From the NCBI RefSeq assembly GCF_005160265.1, contig NZ_CP039865.1:4751001-4815000 (forward strand): a stretch of DNA of 64,000 bases, in the 5' to 3' direction. The stretch comes from Phreatobacter aquaticus. GTDB lineage: Bacteria; Pseudomonadota; Alphaproteobacteria; Rhizobiales; Phreatobacteraceae. The stretch's first letter is position 1. Each line of letters opens with the position of its first letter. This document shows positions 29,458-38,596 of the stretch, in pieces. Under the pieces are notes generated by a model. That model was not told the DNA's origin. It made no database searches and saw nothing but the letters and a program-made list of their open reading frames with translations. The position numbers were made by a program, and so were the translations under genes.

Positions 29458-30256
29458 GATCACCCGCAGGCTTGCGCTCTCCGCGGGGGCGGTCCTGATG
29501 GCCGGAGGTTCGGCGATGGCCCAGGCGATCGATCCGGCAATGCGAGCGGAACTCGCGCCCGGCGGACGCCTGCGGGCAGCGATCAATTTTGGCAATCCAG
29601 TCCTCGCCAAGCGCGATTCCGCGACAGGTGCCCCGGGCGGTGTATCGGTCGTCCTGGCGCGCACGCTCGCTGAGCGGCTGGGCGTACCGCTCGACCTCGT
29701 TGCCTATGAGGCTGCCGGACGGGTCACCGATGCGGCCCGCAGCGGGGCCTGGGACATCGCCTTCCTGGCGATCGATCCCCTCCGCGCCAATGACATCGCC
29801 TTCACCACGCCCTACGTCCTGATCGAAGGCACCTATATGGTGCGGACGGAAAGCCCGCTGCGCAGCATCGAGGAGGTCGATCGCGCAGGCCTGCGCATTT
29901 CAGTCGGGCGCGGTAGCGCCTACGACCTGTTCCTCACGCGGGCCATCAGAAATGCCACGCTCGTGCGCGTCGCCAGCTCGGCCCTCGCAATCACTGATTT
30001 CGCAGCCGGCCAGTCGGATGTGGCGGCCGGTGTGCGCCAGCCGCTCGTCGAGTTTGCCCGTCAGAACCCAGGCTTCCGCGTGATGGACGGGCGGTTCATG
30101 GCGATCGAGCAGGCCATGGGCACGCCACAGGGACGGCCACTGGCCAGCAGCTATCTCAAGCGATTCATCGAGGAGATGAAGGCGAACGGTCTGATTGCCC
30201 GCGTGCTGCGGGAAACCGGCGAGCACGACGCTGTCGTGGCACCACCAGCCAATTGA
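29450..30256 (+). CDS. ABC-type amino-acid solute-binding protein family (SBP family 3), orphan
   Basis: The 268-residue protein has a signal peptide (RRLALSAGAVLMAGGSAMAQA) and a two-lobed SBP_bac_3 fold with LRAAINFGNPVLA, GGVSVVLARTLAERLGVPL, WDIAFLAIDPLRANDIAFTTPYV and LRISVGRGSAYDLFL. No permease or ATPase gene lies nearby. It overlaps pyk by eight bases, so it is co-transcribed and perhaps coupled to it. ATG at 29441 is an alternative start. Its stop directly abuts the convergent hydrolase stop. Confidence 0.85.
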   Translation: MSEITRRLALSAGAVLMAGGSAMAQAIDPAMRAELAPGGRLRAAINFGNPVLAKRDSATGAPGGVSVVLARTLAERLGVPLDLVAYEAAGRVTDAARSGAWDIAFLAIDPLRANDIAFTTPYVLIEGTYMVRTESPLRSIEEVDRAGLRISVGRGSAYDLFLTRAIRNATLVRVASSALAITDFAAGQSDVAAGVRQPLVEFARQNPGFRVMDGRFMAIEQAMGTPQGRPLASSYLKRFIEEMKANGLIARVLRETGEHDAVVAPPAN

Positions 30257-31204
30257 TCAGCCGGCTGCTCTGGCCTTGATATCGTGTATCTCCGCAACGA
30301 GCCGCTCGGGCGACGCGTGATGCGGGGAATGGCCGACATTGTCGAGGATGATGAGGCGCGTCTGGGGCACGTCCCGCGCCATGCCAAGCGAATGCAGATG
30401 GGTCCAGACGACGCCGTCGCTGTCGCCTGAGATAACCGTCACGGGGCAGGCAATCTCGCCATAGCGCGGAGCCTGCGCCGCGACCTGATCGTTGAGAGCC
30501 ACGCAGTCCTCGGCATTGGCCATGAATTGCCGCGGCCGGAGCACCAGCGGGATGCCCGCCTCATGGCTGTAGTCGGCGCCGATCGACTGGGGCGCGAACA
30601 CGCCATCAATCGATCGCCTCATCAACAGTTCGCCAGCCGGCAATGCGACGGTCCACGAGAACAGCGGGCCGATGACCGGCAGCGACGCGGCGGTGTAGTA
30701 CCAGGAAATGCCGCCAGGCCAGGGATGGGTCACGGGGGCGATCAGCATCAGGCCGGCTACCCGGTCGGGATAGTCGAGCGCCAACCGGGTGCCGAGTGCG
30801 CCTGCCCATGAATGGGCCACGACCACGACCCTGCCGATATCCAGGGCGTCGAGCGCGTCGATCATCGCACCGGCCTGATGGGCAAGCGATGCAGCGCCTC
30901 GACCGGCCTTGCGCTCGCTGAACCCATGCCCAGGCCGATCCACGAGAATGGTCCGGCCAAGACCTGCGAGATGGCGGCCGATCGCAGGCTCCCAGACGCG
31001 CAGCGTGCCGCTGGCCCCGTGGAGAAACAGCACTGGCAGGTCACCCTGCCCCTGATCGATGAGATGCAGACGCCCGGCGCGTGTCGCGACAAACTGGCCG
31101 GATGGTGGAAAGCGTTGCGTGATCGCGCGCGCCCTGTGGCCGGTCCAGGCGGCCAACAGCGGCACGGCCAGCAAGGCCATGGCTGGATCGAGAAGCGAAC
31201 TCAT
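30257..31204 (-). CDS. Alpha/beta hydrolase
   Basis: The 315-residue protein has an N-terminal hydrophobic segment, then the alpha/beta-hydrolase core: oxyanion loop LFLHGASGTLRVWEP, DRPGHGFSERK, nucleophile elbow VVAHSWAGALG, and catalytic His in NVGHSPHHASPERL. The substrate is unknown; the sequence resembles esterase/epoxide-hydrolase-like enzymes. The N-terminal segment could anchor it to the inner membrane. No spacer separates its stop from that of the solute-binding protein gene at 29450-30256. Confidence 0.88.
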   Translation of the reverse strand: MSSLLDPAMALLAVPLLAAWTGHRARAITQRFPPSGQFVATRAGRLHLIDQGQGDLPVLFLHGASGTLRVWEPAIGRHLAGLGRTILVDRPGHGFSERKAGRGAASLAHQAGAMIDALDALDIGRVVVVAHSWAGALGTRLALDYPDRVAGLMLIAPVTHPWPGGISWYYTAASLPVIGPLFSWTVALPAGELLMRRSIDGVFAPQSIGADYSHEAGIPLVLRPRQFMANAEDCVALNDQVAAQAPRYGEIACPVTVISGDSDGVVWTHLHSLGMARDVPQTRLIILDNVGHSPHHASPERLVAEIHDIKARAAG

Positions 31205-31254
31205 GGTGCCAATACGTCGGTCGAGGCTGTGTGGTTTGTAGCCCGCACCATGGA

Positions 31255-31881
31255 TCAGAGGTCGCGGCCGTCGACCTTCGGTTTGAGCCTGCGAATGATC
31301 TCCGGGATCCGCTCGATATGCGGATTGATCTCGATCGCACGCTGAAACGCGGTGAGTGCCGGTCGATCCTCGCCGAGTTGCTGGAAGATCATGCCGAGAC
31401 CGACATAGGCGCCGAAATATCGGGGTTCGCGGGCGAGTACCTGCTCGAGATCGGCGACCGCCGCGCCATATTCCTTGCGGGCGAAATGGACGCTCGCGCG
31501 GCGGCTCCAGCCCTCCACATAGTCGGGATAGAGGTCGACCACGGTGTCAAGCAGCGCCAGCGACAGGTCGTGGTCGTTGCGCCGGTAGGCGTCGGTCGCG
31601 CGGGCCGTCAACAGATCGGCCGTGTCAGAGCCCGACTGCACCATCTGCGTGTCGATCTCGCGTTCGATCACGCGGGCCTGGCGGGGATCGGTCGCCTCGC
31701 GAAGGCGGGAATAGAGTTCGTCGAGTCGGCGTGCCCGCAGGGCTTCGAGAGAAGGCGCGACAAGATTGCCGACAGCCGGGGGGCGCTCGGCAGGCGGAGG
31801 GGGCGTCGGACCCGTGATCTGGGCCAGAGCCGAGCCGGAACCAATCGTCAGTGCAAACAGAAAAACCGCCGCGCGTGTCAT
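31255..31881 (-). CDS. Exported TPR-repeat protein
   Basis: The 208-residue protein has a signal peptide (MTRAAVFLFALTIGSGSALA), a proline-rich stretch, then an all-helical region with at least three tetratricopeptide repeats (YVEGWSRRASVHFARKEYGA, YFGAYVGLGMIFQQLGEDRP). It is likely periplasmic and acts as a protein-protein adaptor. The ATG at 31881 was chosen because it puts the signal peptide first; in-frame codons at 31926 and 31953 (TTG) are also possible. It lies after rpmJ on the same strand. Confidence 0.8.
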   Translation of the reverse strand: MTRAAVFLFALTIGSGSALAQITGPTPPPPAERPPAVGNLVAPSLEALRARRLDELYSRLREATDPRQARVIEREIDTQMVQSGSDTADLLTARATDAYRRNDHDLSLALLDTVVDLYPDYVEGWSRRASVHFARKEYGAAVADLEQVLAREPRYFGAYVGLGMIFQQLGEDRPALTAFQRAIEINPHIERIPEIIRRLKPKVDGRDL

Positions 31882-31953
31882 GCCCCGAAGGTGAGGCAGG
31901 ATACGCCGGCGGTCAACAGAGCGCATGATGACAGGCGCGTGAGCGCCAGCCAA

Positions 31954-32079
31954 TCAGCCCTGACGCGCCTTGAAGCGCTTCTGGGTCTTGTTGATGATGT
32001 AGACGCGTCCCTTGCGACGGACGATCTGGTTGTCGCGATGGCGCGTGCGCAGCGACTTGAGCGAATTGCGGACCTTCAT
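31954..32079 (-). CDS. rpmJ: 50S ribosomal protein L36 (cysteine-free type)
   Basis: The 41-residue protein reads [18 protein letters not shown], then [23 protein letters not shown]. It matches L36 throughout but lacks the CCHC zinc-binding residues, so it is the C-minus form usual in Alphaproteobacteria. L36 binds 23S rRNA domains II, V and VI near the peptidyl-transferase base. A consensus-like sigma-70 promoter lies 80 bases upstream. The gene was found by reading the minus strand directly. Confidence 0.96.
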   Translation of the reverse strand: MKVRNSLKSLRTRHRDNQIVRRKGRVYIINKTQKRFKARQG

Positions 32080-32158
32080 GGCGGCGATTCCCGAAAGAGA
32101 GACGCGAGGCAGACCGGGCTAGCCCGACGGTCACCGCGTCGAAAAGTTGAGGGGCGGG

Positions 32159-32187
32159 CTATACGGCGCCTGCCCCCGGCTTGTCAA
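32159..32187 (-). promoter_or_regulatory. Sigma-70-type promoter of rpmJ
   Basis: On the minus strand TTGACA (32187-32182) is followed after 17 bases by GTATAG (32164-32159), with TATAGC offset by one. A start site near 32152 would give a leader of about 73 bases before the rpmJ ATG. This is the best match to a housekeeping promoter in the window. Confidence 0.65.
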
Positions 32188-32229
32188 GAATTTGGCGAGG
32201 AAAGACGCGCTTTCCCCCGGACAATGCCG

Positions 32230-32802
32230 TCAAGCAACATTCAGCAGGACGAGCGCAGCCCGCGCACCCGGTCCGGCAGCGATCTGGACAAGGCCGCGGC
32301 CTTCCAGCAGAGCCGTGAACCAAGGGCGGATCACCACGGGCGCCAGGCCTTCGCCAGTGAGTTGCCAATCACCTTCCAGAGCAACGAATGCCAGCACATC
32401 CGACGGATTGGGCTCGATCACTCCTTCCCCGCCAGTGACGATCTGAACATCGCCGGAAAAGGCGCCATCCCGCATGAGCAGGTTGAACGCGGTCGCAGGC
32501 GCGCCGCGTAACCGACAAAATGGCCCCGGCGCGCCGGCAAAGCGCGTCGGCTGGTCGCGATCGAGCGTTCGCGTGCCCTCAGCGGAGAAATCCAGGTGAA
32601 CACCCGGGCCCTCCACGACGGTGAACACGCGCGTCACATCCGGGTAATGCGAGAACGGTCCGTCCTTCTCGATCGCCGCGGTGCCAATGCGCCAGTCGAC
32701 ATCGCCGTCAGGACCAAGCCTGACGGCGAAATCGGTGGCGGTTCCGCCGCCATTCTTCCACGGCGCCGTGACGTGGGTCGCCGGATCGATCAGCGTGATC
32801 AT
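32230..32802 (-). CDS. HutD/Ves family protein
   Basis: The 190-residue bicupin-like protein starts MITLIDPATHVTAPWKNGGG and continues TATDFAVRLGPDGDVDWRIG, GPFSHYPDVTRVFTVVEG and CRLRGAPATAFNLLMR, the HutD (DUF886) pattern. HutD accompanies histidine utilisation genes in some bacteria and is thought to limit pathway flux; none of those genes is here. Its ATG lies 11 bases after the stop of the TRAP-type binding protein gene, so the two are probably one operon. Confidence 0.88.
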   Translation of the reverse strand: MITLIDPATHVTAPWKNGGGTATDFAVRLGPDGDVDWRIGTAAIEKDGPFSHYPDVTRVFTVVEGPGVHLDFSAEGTRTLDRDQPTRFAGAPGPFCRLRGAPATAFNLLMRDGAFSGDVQIVTGGEGVIEPNPSDVLAFVALEGDWQLTGEGLAPVVIRPWFTALLEGRGLVQIAAGPGARAALVLLNVA

Positions 32803-32813
32803 GCGTGGCAGCG

Positions 32814-33896
32814 TCACTGGGCGACGTAGCTGACGCCGCTGATCGGCGAGACAACGCGATTGTAGATCTCGCCGCAACGCGCGCCGCAACGCTTCACGAA
32901 GGCCGGCAGAACCACCTTGGTCAGGGCCTCGCGCAACAGCGCCACATCGGCAGGCGTTGCGCGGGTGACCACCATCGGCCGGTTGGTGACGACATGGCCG
33001 ATCTTGCAGCCCGCGGCATTGCCGGAATTGCACTGGATGCCGTCCTCGGTGAGCTCAAGGCCGAGCTTCCACTGGGCTTCCTCGACTTCCTTCATGTAAC
33101 CCTGGAGGAAGTCGCGCACAGGCGCATCGAGCCGGTTCCACCAGGCGAGATTGACCGCATAGGCGGCAATGCCCCACTGGATCGGCAGCGTGTAGAGGTG
33201 ACGCGTCACCTCATACCAGCGCGCGCCATTGCCCGTCGCCGTGCCGGTGACGGCGCAATCGACGACGCCGCGCTCAAGCGCCGAATAGACCTCCGGGAAG
33301 CCGATGGCGACCGGCTGACCGCCGACCGACTGGATGAAATCGTTCTGCGAACCGCCGGGCGTGCGCACGCGCCTGCCCTTGAGATCGGCAAGGCTGGTGA
33401 CCGGATCGCGGCAAAACAGCACCTGCGCCGGGAACGGATAGAAGGCGACGATCTTTACGCCGAACCGCTCAAGCTCCTGGTTGAGAATCGGCAGCATGGC
33501 CTCGGCGATCTTGCGCCCCTGCTCATGCGAGGTGTTCTGTCCCGACATGTCGATGATGTCGAGCAGCGGCACGTCACCGGCAACCGTCGGCAAGGCCATG
33601 CCGGCGAGATCGATCTGGCCGGCGCGCAGGACGCGGATGAGATCGGGACCGGTCAGGTTGCGCTCCGGCCAACTGGCTAGCGTCGTGGTGATGCGGCCGC
33701 CGGAACGCGCGCCGATCTGCTCACGCAGCATCGGAATATCGACGCGGGTATATTGCGGGATCGAGGGGGACAGCTGCGTCACCATCTGGATGGCGACAGG
33801 CGCGCCGGCAGGCGGCGGCGGCGTCTGGGCCTGGGATGGCGCGGCAAACAGCGCAAGCGACAACAGACCCACAAATCTTGATACCAATGTCGACAT
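32814..33896 (-). CDS. TRAP transporter substrate-binding protein (DctP family), orphan
   Basis: The 360-residue protein has a signal peptide (LVSRFVGLLSLALFAAPSQA) and the DctP fold with LRAGQIDLAGMALPTVAG, LKGRRVRTPGGSQNDFIQ and PVAIGFPEVYSALERGVVDCAV. The conserved arginine in GRRVRTP normally binds a carboxylate ligand. No DctQ/DctM membrane genes are adjacent; the downstream gene is hutD. The ATG at 33896 has GGGAG seven bases upstream. The ligand is likely an organic acid. Confidence 0.87.
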   Translation of the reverse strand: MSTLVSRFVGLLSLALFAAPSQAQTPPPPAGAPVAIQMVTQLSPSIPQYTRVDIPMLREQIGARSGGRITTTLASWPERNLTGPDLIRVLRAGQIDLAGMALPTVAGDVPLLDIIDMSGQNTSHEQGRKIAEAMLPILNQELERFGVKIVAFYPFPAQVLFCRDPVTSLADLKGRRVRTPGGSQNDFIQSVGGQPVAIGFPEVYSALERGVVDCAVTGTATGNGARWYEVTRHLYTLPIQWGIAAYAVNLAWWNRLDAPVRDFLQGYMKEVEEAQWKLGLELTEDGIQCNSGNAAGCKIGHVVTNRPMVVTRATPADVALLREALTKVVLPAFVKRCGARCGEIYNRVVSPISGVSYVAQ

Positions 33897-34011
33897 CAGC
33901 CATCTCCCAGCAACACAGGGCCCACGATAGGTGGCCTCACGAAGGGAAAGCAATGCCCGCGCACGCAGTGCATTTCCACAAAAGCGGGCAGCTTCCGAAT
34001 GGGCCTGGCTG

Positions 34012-34645
34012 ATGACGAGAGTGACCATCGCAGTGAATGACCATGCGGCTGGCATAGGCACGTTCTACGAGCGGCACGCACACGCGTTCGACCGGGCACG
34101 CGGCAGAGCCTTACTGGAGCATCGCCATCTTGCCGAGTTCGCATCCCGTACGCCGCCAGGGGCTTCAGTCCTCGACTGCGGTTTGCGGGATGGGCGAACC
34201 CATTGCCCGTCATCTCATCGACGCGGGGTTCCGTGTCACGGGCGTCGACATCGCGCAGGCGATGATCGATCTCTGCCGACAGCGGTTTCCCGGTCAGGCC
34301 TGGTTCCAGGCCGATATGCGGCACCTCGACCTTGGCCGCCGCTTTGACGGGCTGATCGCCTGGGACAGCTTCTTCCACCTGACGCGCGACGATCAGCGCG
34401 CCATGTTCCCGATCTTCGCGCGGCACGTTGTCCTCGGCGGCTGTCTCCTGTTCACCACTGGCCCGACGGACGGAGAGGTGATCGGGGAAGTGTTTGGTGA
34501 TCCTCTCTTCCATGCGAGCCTTGCCGCCGACGAGTATAGGCAGCTGCTGGACAGGAACGGCTTTGCGGTCGTCAGCCACGTCGTCGAGGACCCGGACTGC
34601 GGATTTCACACCGTCTGGTGCGCCCGAAAGTGTCGCGACATTTGA
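34012..34645 (+). pseudogene. Class I SAM-dependent methyltransferase, frameshifted in motif I
   Basis: Two frames together make one methyltransferase. The first (34012 to about 34182) reads FYERHAHAFDRARGRALLE and ends PPGASVLDCG. The second, shifted by +1, continues CGMGEPIARHLIDAGFRVTG and then FDGLIAWDSFFHLTRDDQRA to the stop at 34645. Removing one T from TTT at 34182-34184 restores the motif-I glycine loop VLDCGCGMGE exactly. The rest is intact, so the mutation is recent, or it is a base-call error. No classic slippery sequence is present. Start codon is uncertain (ATG 34012 or GTG 34021). Confidence 0.8.
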
Positions 34646-34678
34646 CCTTTCGTCCCCTGCACCGCTAAACCCCGCGCC

Positions 34679-36259
34679 ATGACCTCAGCCGCCCCAACGC
34701 CCGCCTCGCGCCGGCGCACCTTCGCCATCATCTCGCACCCGGACGCCGGCAAGACGACGCTGACCGAAAAGCTGCTGCTGTTCGGCGGCGCAATCCAGCT
34801 GGCCGGCGAAGTGAGGGCCAAGCAGGGCCGCCGTCAGACCTCGTCGGACTGGATGGCGATCGAGCGCCAGCGCGGCATCTCGGTGGTCACCTCGGTGATG
34901 ACGTTCGAATATGGCGGCTGCGTCTTCAATCTGCTGGACACGCCGGGCCACGAGGACTTCTCGGAGGACACCTACCGCACCCTGACGGCGGTGGACTCCG
35001 CCATCATGGTCATCGACGGGGCCAAGGGCGTCGAGGACCGCACGCGCAAGCTCGTTGAGGTCTGCCGCCTGCGCGACATCCCGATCATCACCTTCATCAA
35101 CAAGATGGACCGCGAAAGCCGCGACCCCTTCGACCTGATGGACGATGTCGAGAAGGCGCTGGCCCTCGACACTGTGCCAATGACCTGGCCCATCGGTGTG
35201 GGCCGCGAATTCGCCGGCACCTATGACCTGGTGCACAATCACGTCCGCCGCATTGACCGCGACGAGGAGCCGATCAAGGTCAACGGGCCGGAAGCCGCCA
35301 TCTTCGACGAGATGCTGCCGGTCGGCACCGATGCCTGGCGCGAGAGCGCGCTGCTCGCCAAGGAGGGCGCCAAGCCCTTCGACCTCGAGGCCTACCGCGA
35401 GGGCCACATGACGCCGGTCTATTTCGGCTCGGCGCTGCGCACCTTCGGCGTCCAGGACCTGATCGACGCGCTGATCGCCTATGCCCCGCCGCCGCGGGCT
35501 CAGGTGGCCGAGACACGCACCGTGCTCGCCGACGAGCCGAAAATGTCCGGCTTCGTCTTCAAGATCCAGGCGAACATGGATCCGAACCACCGCGATCGGA
35601 TCGCCTTCCTGCGCGTCTGTTCGGGCAAACTGTCACGCGGGATGAAGGCCAAGCTGGTGCGCACCGGCAAGCCGATGCCGCTCAACGCCCCGCAATTCTT
35701 CTTCGCCAAGGATCGCCAGCTGGCCGAGGAAGCCTATGCCGGTGACATCGTCGGTATCCCCAATCATGGCACGCTCCGCATTGGCGACACGCTGACCGAC
35801 GGGGAGGATATCGTCTTCAAGGGAGTGCCCAGCTTCGCGCCGGAACAGCTTCGCCGCGTCAAGCTGAAGGATGCGATGAAGGCGAAGAAGCTGCGAGAGG
35901 CGCTGCAGCAGATGGGTGAGGAAGGCGTTGTCCAGCTCTTCGTCCCGAACGATGGCTCACCCGCGATCGTCGGCGTCGTCGGCGCGCTGCAGCTCGACGT
36001 CCTGAAGGAGAGGCTCGCCGGCGAATATACGCTCCCGGTCGATTTCGACCCCTGCCAGTTCTCGGTCTGCCGCTGGATCACGTCCAGCGACCAGCAGGCG
36101 CTGAACAGCTTCATCGACAGCCATGGATCGTCCATGTCGCGCGACCTCGACGGCGCGCCGGTCTACATGGCGTCTAGCGCCTTTTCTCTCCGCTACGAGG
36201 AAGAGCGCGCGCCGGGCATCACCTTCTCGGCGATCAAGGACTATCAGCGCGCCGCCTGA
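34679..36259 (+). CDS. prfC: Peptide chain release factor 3
   Basis: The 526-residue GTPase has G1 SHPDAGKTTLTEK, the switch-I segment ERQRGISVVTS, G3 LLDTPGHEDFSEDT and G4 FINKMDRESRDP, followed by domains II and III with the family-specific VVGALQLDVLKERLAGEY near the end. RF3 uses GTP to recycle RF1/RF2 from the ribosome after peptide release. Length matches E. coli RF3 (529). The start lies just after the frameshifted methyltransferase. Its last 16 bases overlap the end of the convergent lipoprotein gene. Confidence 0.96.
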   Translation: MTSAAPTPASRRRTFAIISHPDAGKTTLTEKLLLFGGAIQLAGEVRAKQGRRQTSSDWMAIERQRGISVVTSVMTFEYGGCVFNLLDTPGHEDFSEDTYRTLTAVDSAIMVIDGAKGVEDRTRKLVEVCRLRDIPIITFINKMDRESRDPFDLMDDVEKALALDTVPMTWPIGVGREFAGTYDLVHNHVRRIDRDEEPIKVNGPEAAIFDEMLPVGTDAWRESALLAKEGAKPFDLEAYREGHMTPVYFGSALRTFGVQDLIDALIAYAPPPRAQVAETRTVLADEPKMSGFVFKIQANMDPNHRDRIAFLRVCSGKLSRGMKAKLVRTGKPMPLNAPQFFFAKDRQLAEEAYAGDIVGIPNHGTLRIGDTLTDGEDIVFKGVPSFAPEQLRRVKLKDAMKAKKLREALQQMGEEGVVQLFVPNDGSPAIVGVVGALQLDVLKERLAGEYTLPVDFDPCQFSVCRWITSSDQQALNSFIDSHGSSMSRDLDGAPVYMASSAFSLRYEEERAPGITFSAIKDYQRAA

Positions 36260-36990
36260 GCCGCCGCAACGCGGGCCGGCCGGCCAGCCCGACGGTTCTG
36301 GCCGCCGCCGATCGCCTGCCCGACCCAGCCGATCACCTGCGCATGCAGGCGCGGATCCTTGTCGATATTGAAATGCGTGAGATTATTGGCCTGCCTCAGG
36401 TCAATATTCTCGATGCGGCCACGGAAGCTCGGTGCGGCCGAGAGCGCCGCGCCCCAGCCATTGTTCGACTGGTAGAAGTTGACGAAGCGGCGGGCACCAC
36501 CGGAAACCTGCTGGCTGATTGTCGGATCGAAGGCAACCGCAAGCGCTACGCTGCCACCGTTCTGCGCAAGGAAATTCGAGATATCCGTAACAACATTGGC
36601 GCCCAGCGAATGGCCGATGATCACCGCCTGATGGCGACCGCCGGAAGCACGCTGGTTCGCCAGAATCTCCTGAGCAATCGACTGCCAGTTGCCATGTTCG
36701 TGGACCGTTGCCCGGTAGCCGCGCTGGTTGAGCTTGGCACCGAGGTCATCCATCCCCTGGGAAAAGACATTGGCGAGGCCACGGATCAGATAGATGCGCG
36801 AAGGAACCTGCCGGTTCTCGCGACCGGTCGCGGCCGTCAGATAACCGTTCCGTCCCATGGCATCACGAGCCATCTGGATCGCGCCACTCCCGTCGCTGTC
36901 GATGCTGGTCTGTGCGGTGGTCTGGCACCCCGCCATGACGATGCCGGAAACAAGCACGCCGAGAACGCCGAATTTCGACGACATGCGCAT
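36244..36990 (-). CDS. Serine-hydrolase-like lipoprotein, copy 1 of tandem pair
   Basis: The 248-residue protein has a lipoprotein signal with lipobox (VMAGC) near residue 20. The mature part is alpha/beta-hydrolase-like: YLIRGLANVFSQGMDDLG, nucleophile elbow AVIIGHSLGANVVTD, AFDPTISQQVSGGARRFVNF and LTHFNIDKDPRLH with a possible catalytic His. It is related over its length to the gene at 37197-37901. Start at 36990 or 36984. It ends inside the last codons of convergent prfC. A surface or periplasmic lipase/esterase role is inferred. Confidence 0.75.
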   Translation of the reverse strand: MRMSSKFGVLGVLVSGIVMAGCQTTAQTSIDSDGSGAIQMARDAMGRNGYLTAATGRENRQVPSRIYLIRGLANVFSQGMDDLGAKLNQRGYRATVHEHGNWQSIAQEILANQRASGGRHQAVIIGHSLGANVVTDISNFLAQNGGSVALAVAFDPTISQQVSGGARRFVNFYQSNNGWGAALSAAPSFRGRIENIDLRQANNLTHFNIDKDPRLHAQVIGWVGQAIGGGQNRRAGRPARVAAAQAAR

Positions 36991-37196
36991 AGCCAACCCC
37001 AAACCTGATACCTGCCAGTGAATTCCCAACGCCGCTCCAGGGAAAAGGTGCCGGCTCGAATCCTGCGGCAAACCTGCCGCAACTATGGTTAACCCGATCT
37101 GAAGAGGCAGGCTCGGAGAGTGTCAATGGAAGCATGGCGCAATTGCTGGCCAGGCCGCATGTCGACGTTGCACTGTTGCCGGAATGCCGCGTTGGC

Positions 37197-37901
37197 TTAG
37201 GGGCGGCGCTGCGTCTGCGTGGTGGAGATAGTGTCCTGGATCGCACCGATCACGCGTTCGTGCACCTGTGGGTCCCGGTCGATCGTGAAATGCGTGAGGT
37301 GTTCCATGGCTTTGAGGTCGACGTTCTCGACCCGTCCACCCTGCCCAGGCGCTGCCGCCACACTGCGTCCCCAACCATTGTCTGACTGGTAGAAATTCAC
37401 GAAACGTTTGGTGCCACCGGTGACGGCAAGGTCGACCGTTGGGTCGAAGGTCACCGCGAGGTCCGCCGATAGGCCTCGGTTTGCGAGGCCATTGACGACC
37501 GCAACAACCGAATTGGCACCCAGCGAATGGCCGATCACGATGGCGTGGGAGCGGCCACCTGACGCCCTCGTTTCCGCGCTGATCATCTCGATGATCCGCG
37601 CATGGTCATCGTAGGGATGAACACTGGTGTTGTAGCCGAGTGCATTCAGCTTGACGGAGAGGTGGTCGACGCCTTCGGAAACGGTCTGGGCAAGCCCGCG
37701 CAACAGATAGACATGCGTCCCCTCGGTCGATGGCGTACGTCGTCCTCGACCCAGATCGGCCGCATCGGTGCGCAACGTGAAATCGCGCGCCGGGCTGGCC
37801 TGCTGGCGATCCGCACCGATGACGCCCGCCGCCTGGCAACCGCCCAGCGCCAAGACCATGGCGATCACGCAGCCTCGGCCAAACATCATGCGCTTACTCA
37901 C
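37197..37901 (-). CDS. Serine-hydrolase-like lipoprotein, copy 2 of tandem pair
   Basis: The 234-residue protein has a signal peptide ending in a lipobox (LALGGC) near residue 22 and the same fold as its neighbour: VYLLRGLAQTVSEGVDHLS, AIVIGHSLGANSVVAVV, FDPTVDLAVTGGTKRFVNFY and LTHFTIDRDPQVHERVI. The two copies share the GHSLGAN elbow, the RFVNFYQS-NGWG segment and the C-terminal HF-ID-DP motif, so they arose by duplication. The GTG start at 37901 gives a basic n-region; ATG at 37889 is possible. Function is unknown. Confidence 0.75.
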   Translation of the reverse strand: MSKRMMFGRGCVIAMVLALGGCQAAGVIGADRQQASPARDFTLRTDAADLGRGRRTPSTEGTHVYLLRGLAQTVSEGVDHLSVKLNALGYNTSVHPYDDHARIIEMISAETRASGGRSHAIVIGHSLGANSVVAVVNGLANRGLSADLAVTFDPTVDLAVTGGTKRFVNFYQSDNGWGRSVAAAPGQGGRVENVDLKAMEHLTHFTIDRDPQVHERVIGAIQDTISTTQTQRRP

Positions 37902-37999
37902 ACTGAAGATCCGCAGTGACCCCGTTTGCCCCGATTGCCGCGCAACCAGACCTGGCCACCGGGAACATCGGTGTCATCAAAGACAGACGTGCTTGCCAG

Positions 38000-38596
38000 T
38001 CAATGAACGAAGGGGATGATTCGCTTCGTTCGGTCAGCATATTCGGCATAGTGTTGCCCGAAGGCCTCGTGCATCATTCGTTCCTCGCGGGCGATGCGGA
38101 AGCAGTAGAGCGTTCCGAAACCGATCAGCCCGGCCGGCCCGACGATCAGGTTCTGCAGCAAGAGAAGCTGGGCCAGCCCCCACAGAAAGAACGCCGAATA
38201 CATCGGGTGCCGAACCAGCCGATAGACGCCATGCGTGACCAGAGTATGGCCTTCGCGCAACTCGAGCGTCTGCGACCAGTTGCGTCCCAGCTGCCTGTGG
38301 GTCGCCAGGAACAGGGCAAGCGCCGCGACAAAAATGAGGGCTCCGAGCCAGGCGGCAGCTGGAGAAAAATCAAAATCGGCAAAACGCAGGAAACCAAGGC
38401 GACGCGTCAGACAATAGGCGATCGGGATCATCCCAAGCCCGGCAAGCGAAATCAGCAACAGCACGCGCTCCTGCCGGTCGACCGAACTGACCTCGATCTT
38501 GTTCTTCCGCTTGTTCCGTATCTCGTGGGGAATGCGGATGGCGCCCCACGCCACCACACCTGCCAGGAAGATCATCTCAGCAAGAAATCTCGTCAT
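38000..38596 (-). CDS. Isoprenylcysteine carboxyl methyltransferase family protein
   Basis: The 198-residue membrane protein has about five hydrophobic helices and the ICMT/PEMT C-terminal signature LVTHGVYRLVRHPMYSAFFL followed by REERMMHEAFGQHYAEYADRT. This half binds S-adenosylmethionine in the family. Bacteria lack prenylated CaaX proteins, so the substrate is likely a lipid or another small isoprenoid. Its ATG overlaps the stop of the upstream membrane hydrolase gene by four bases (ATGA), which suggests a joint function. Confidence 0.83.
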   Translation of the reverse strand: MTRFLAEMIFLAGVVAWGAIRIPHEIRNKRKNKIEVSSVDRQERVLLLISLAGLGMIPIAYCLTRRLGFLRFADFDFSPAAAWLGALIFVAALALFLATHRQLGRNWSQTLELREGHTLVTHGVYRLVRHPMYSAFFLWGLAQLLLLQNLIVGPAGLIGFGTLYCFRIAREERMMHEAFGQHYAEYADRTKRIIPFVH

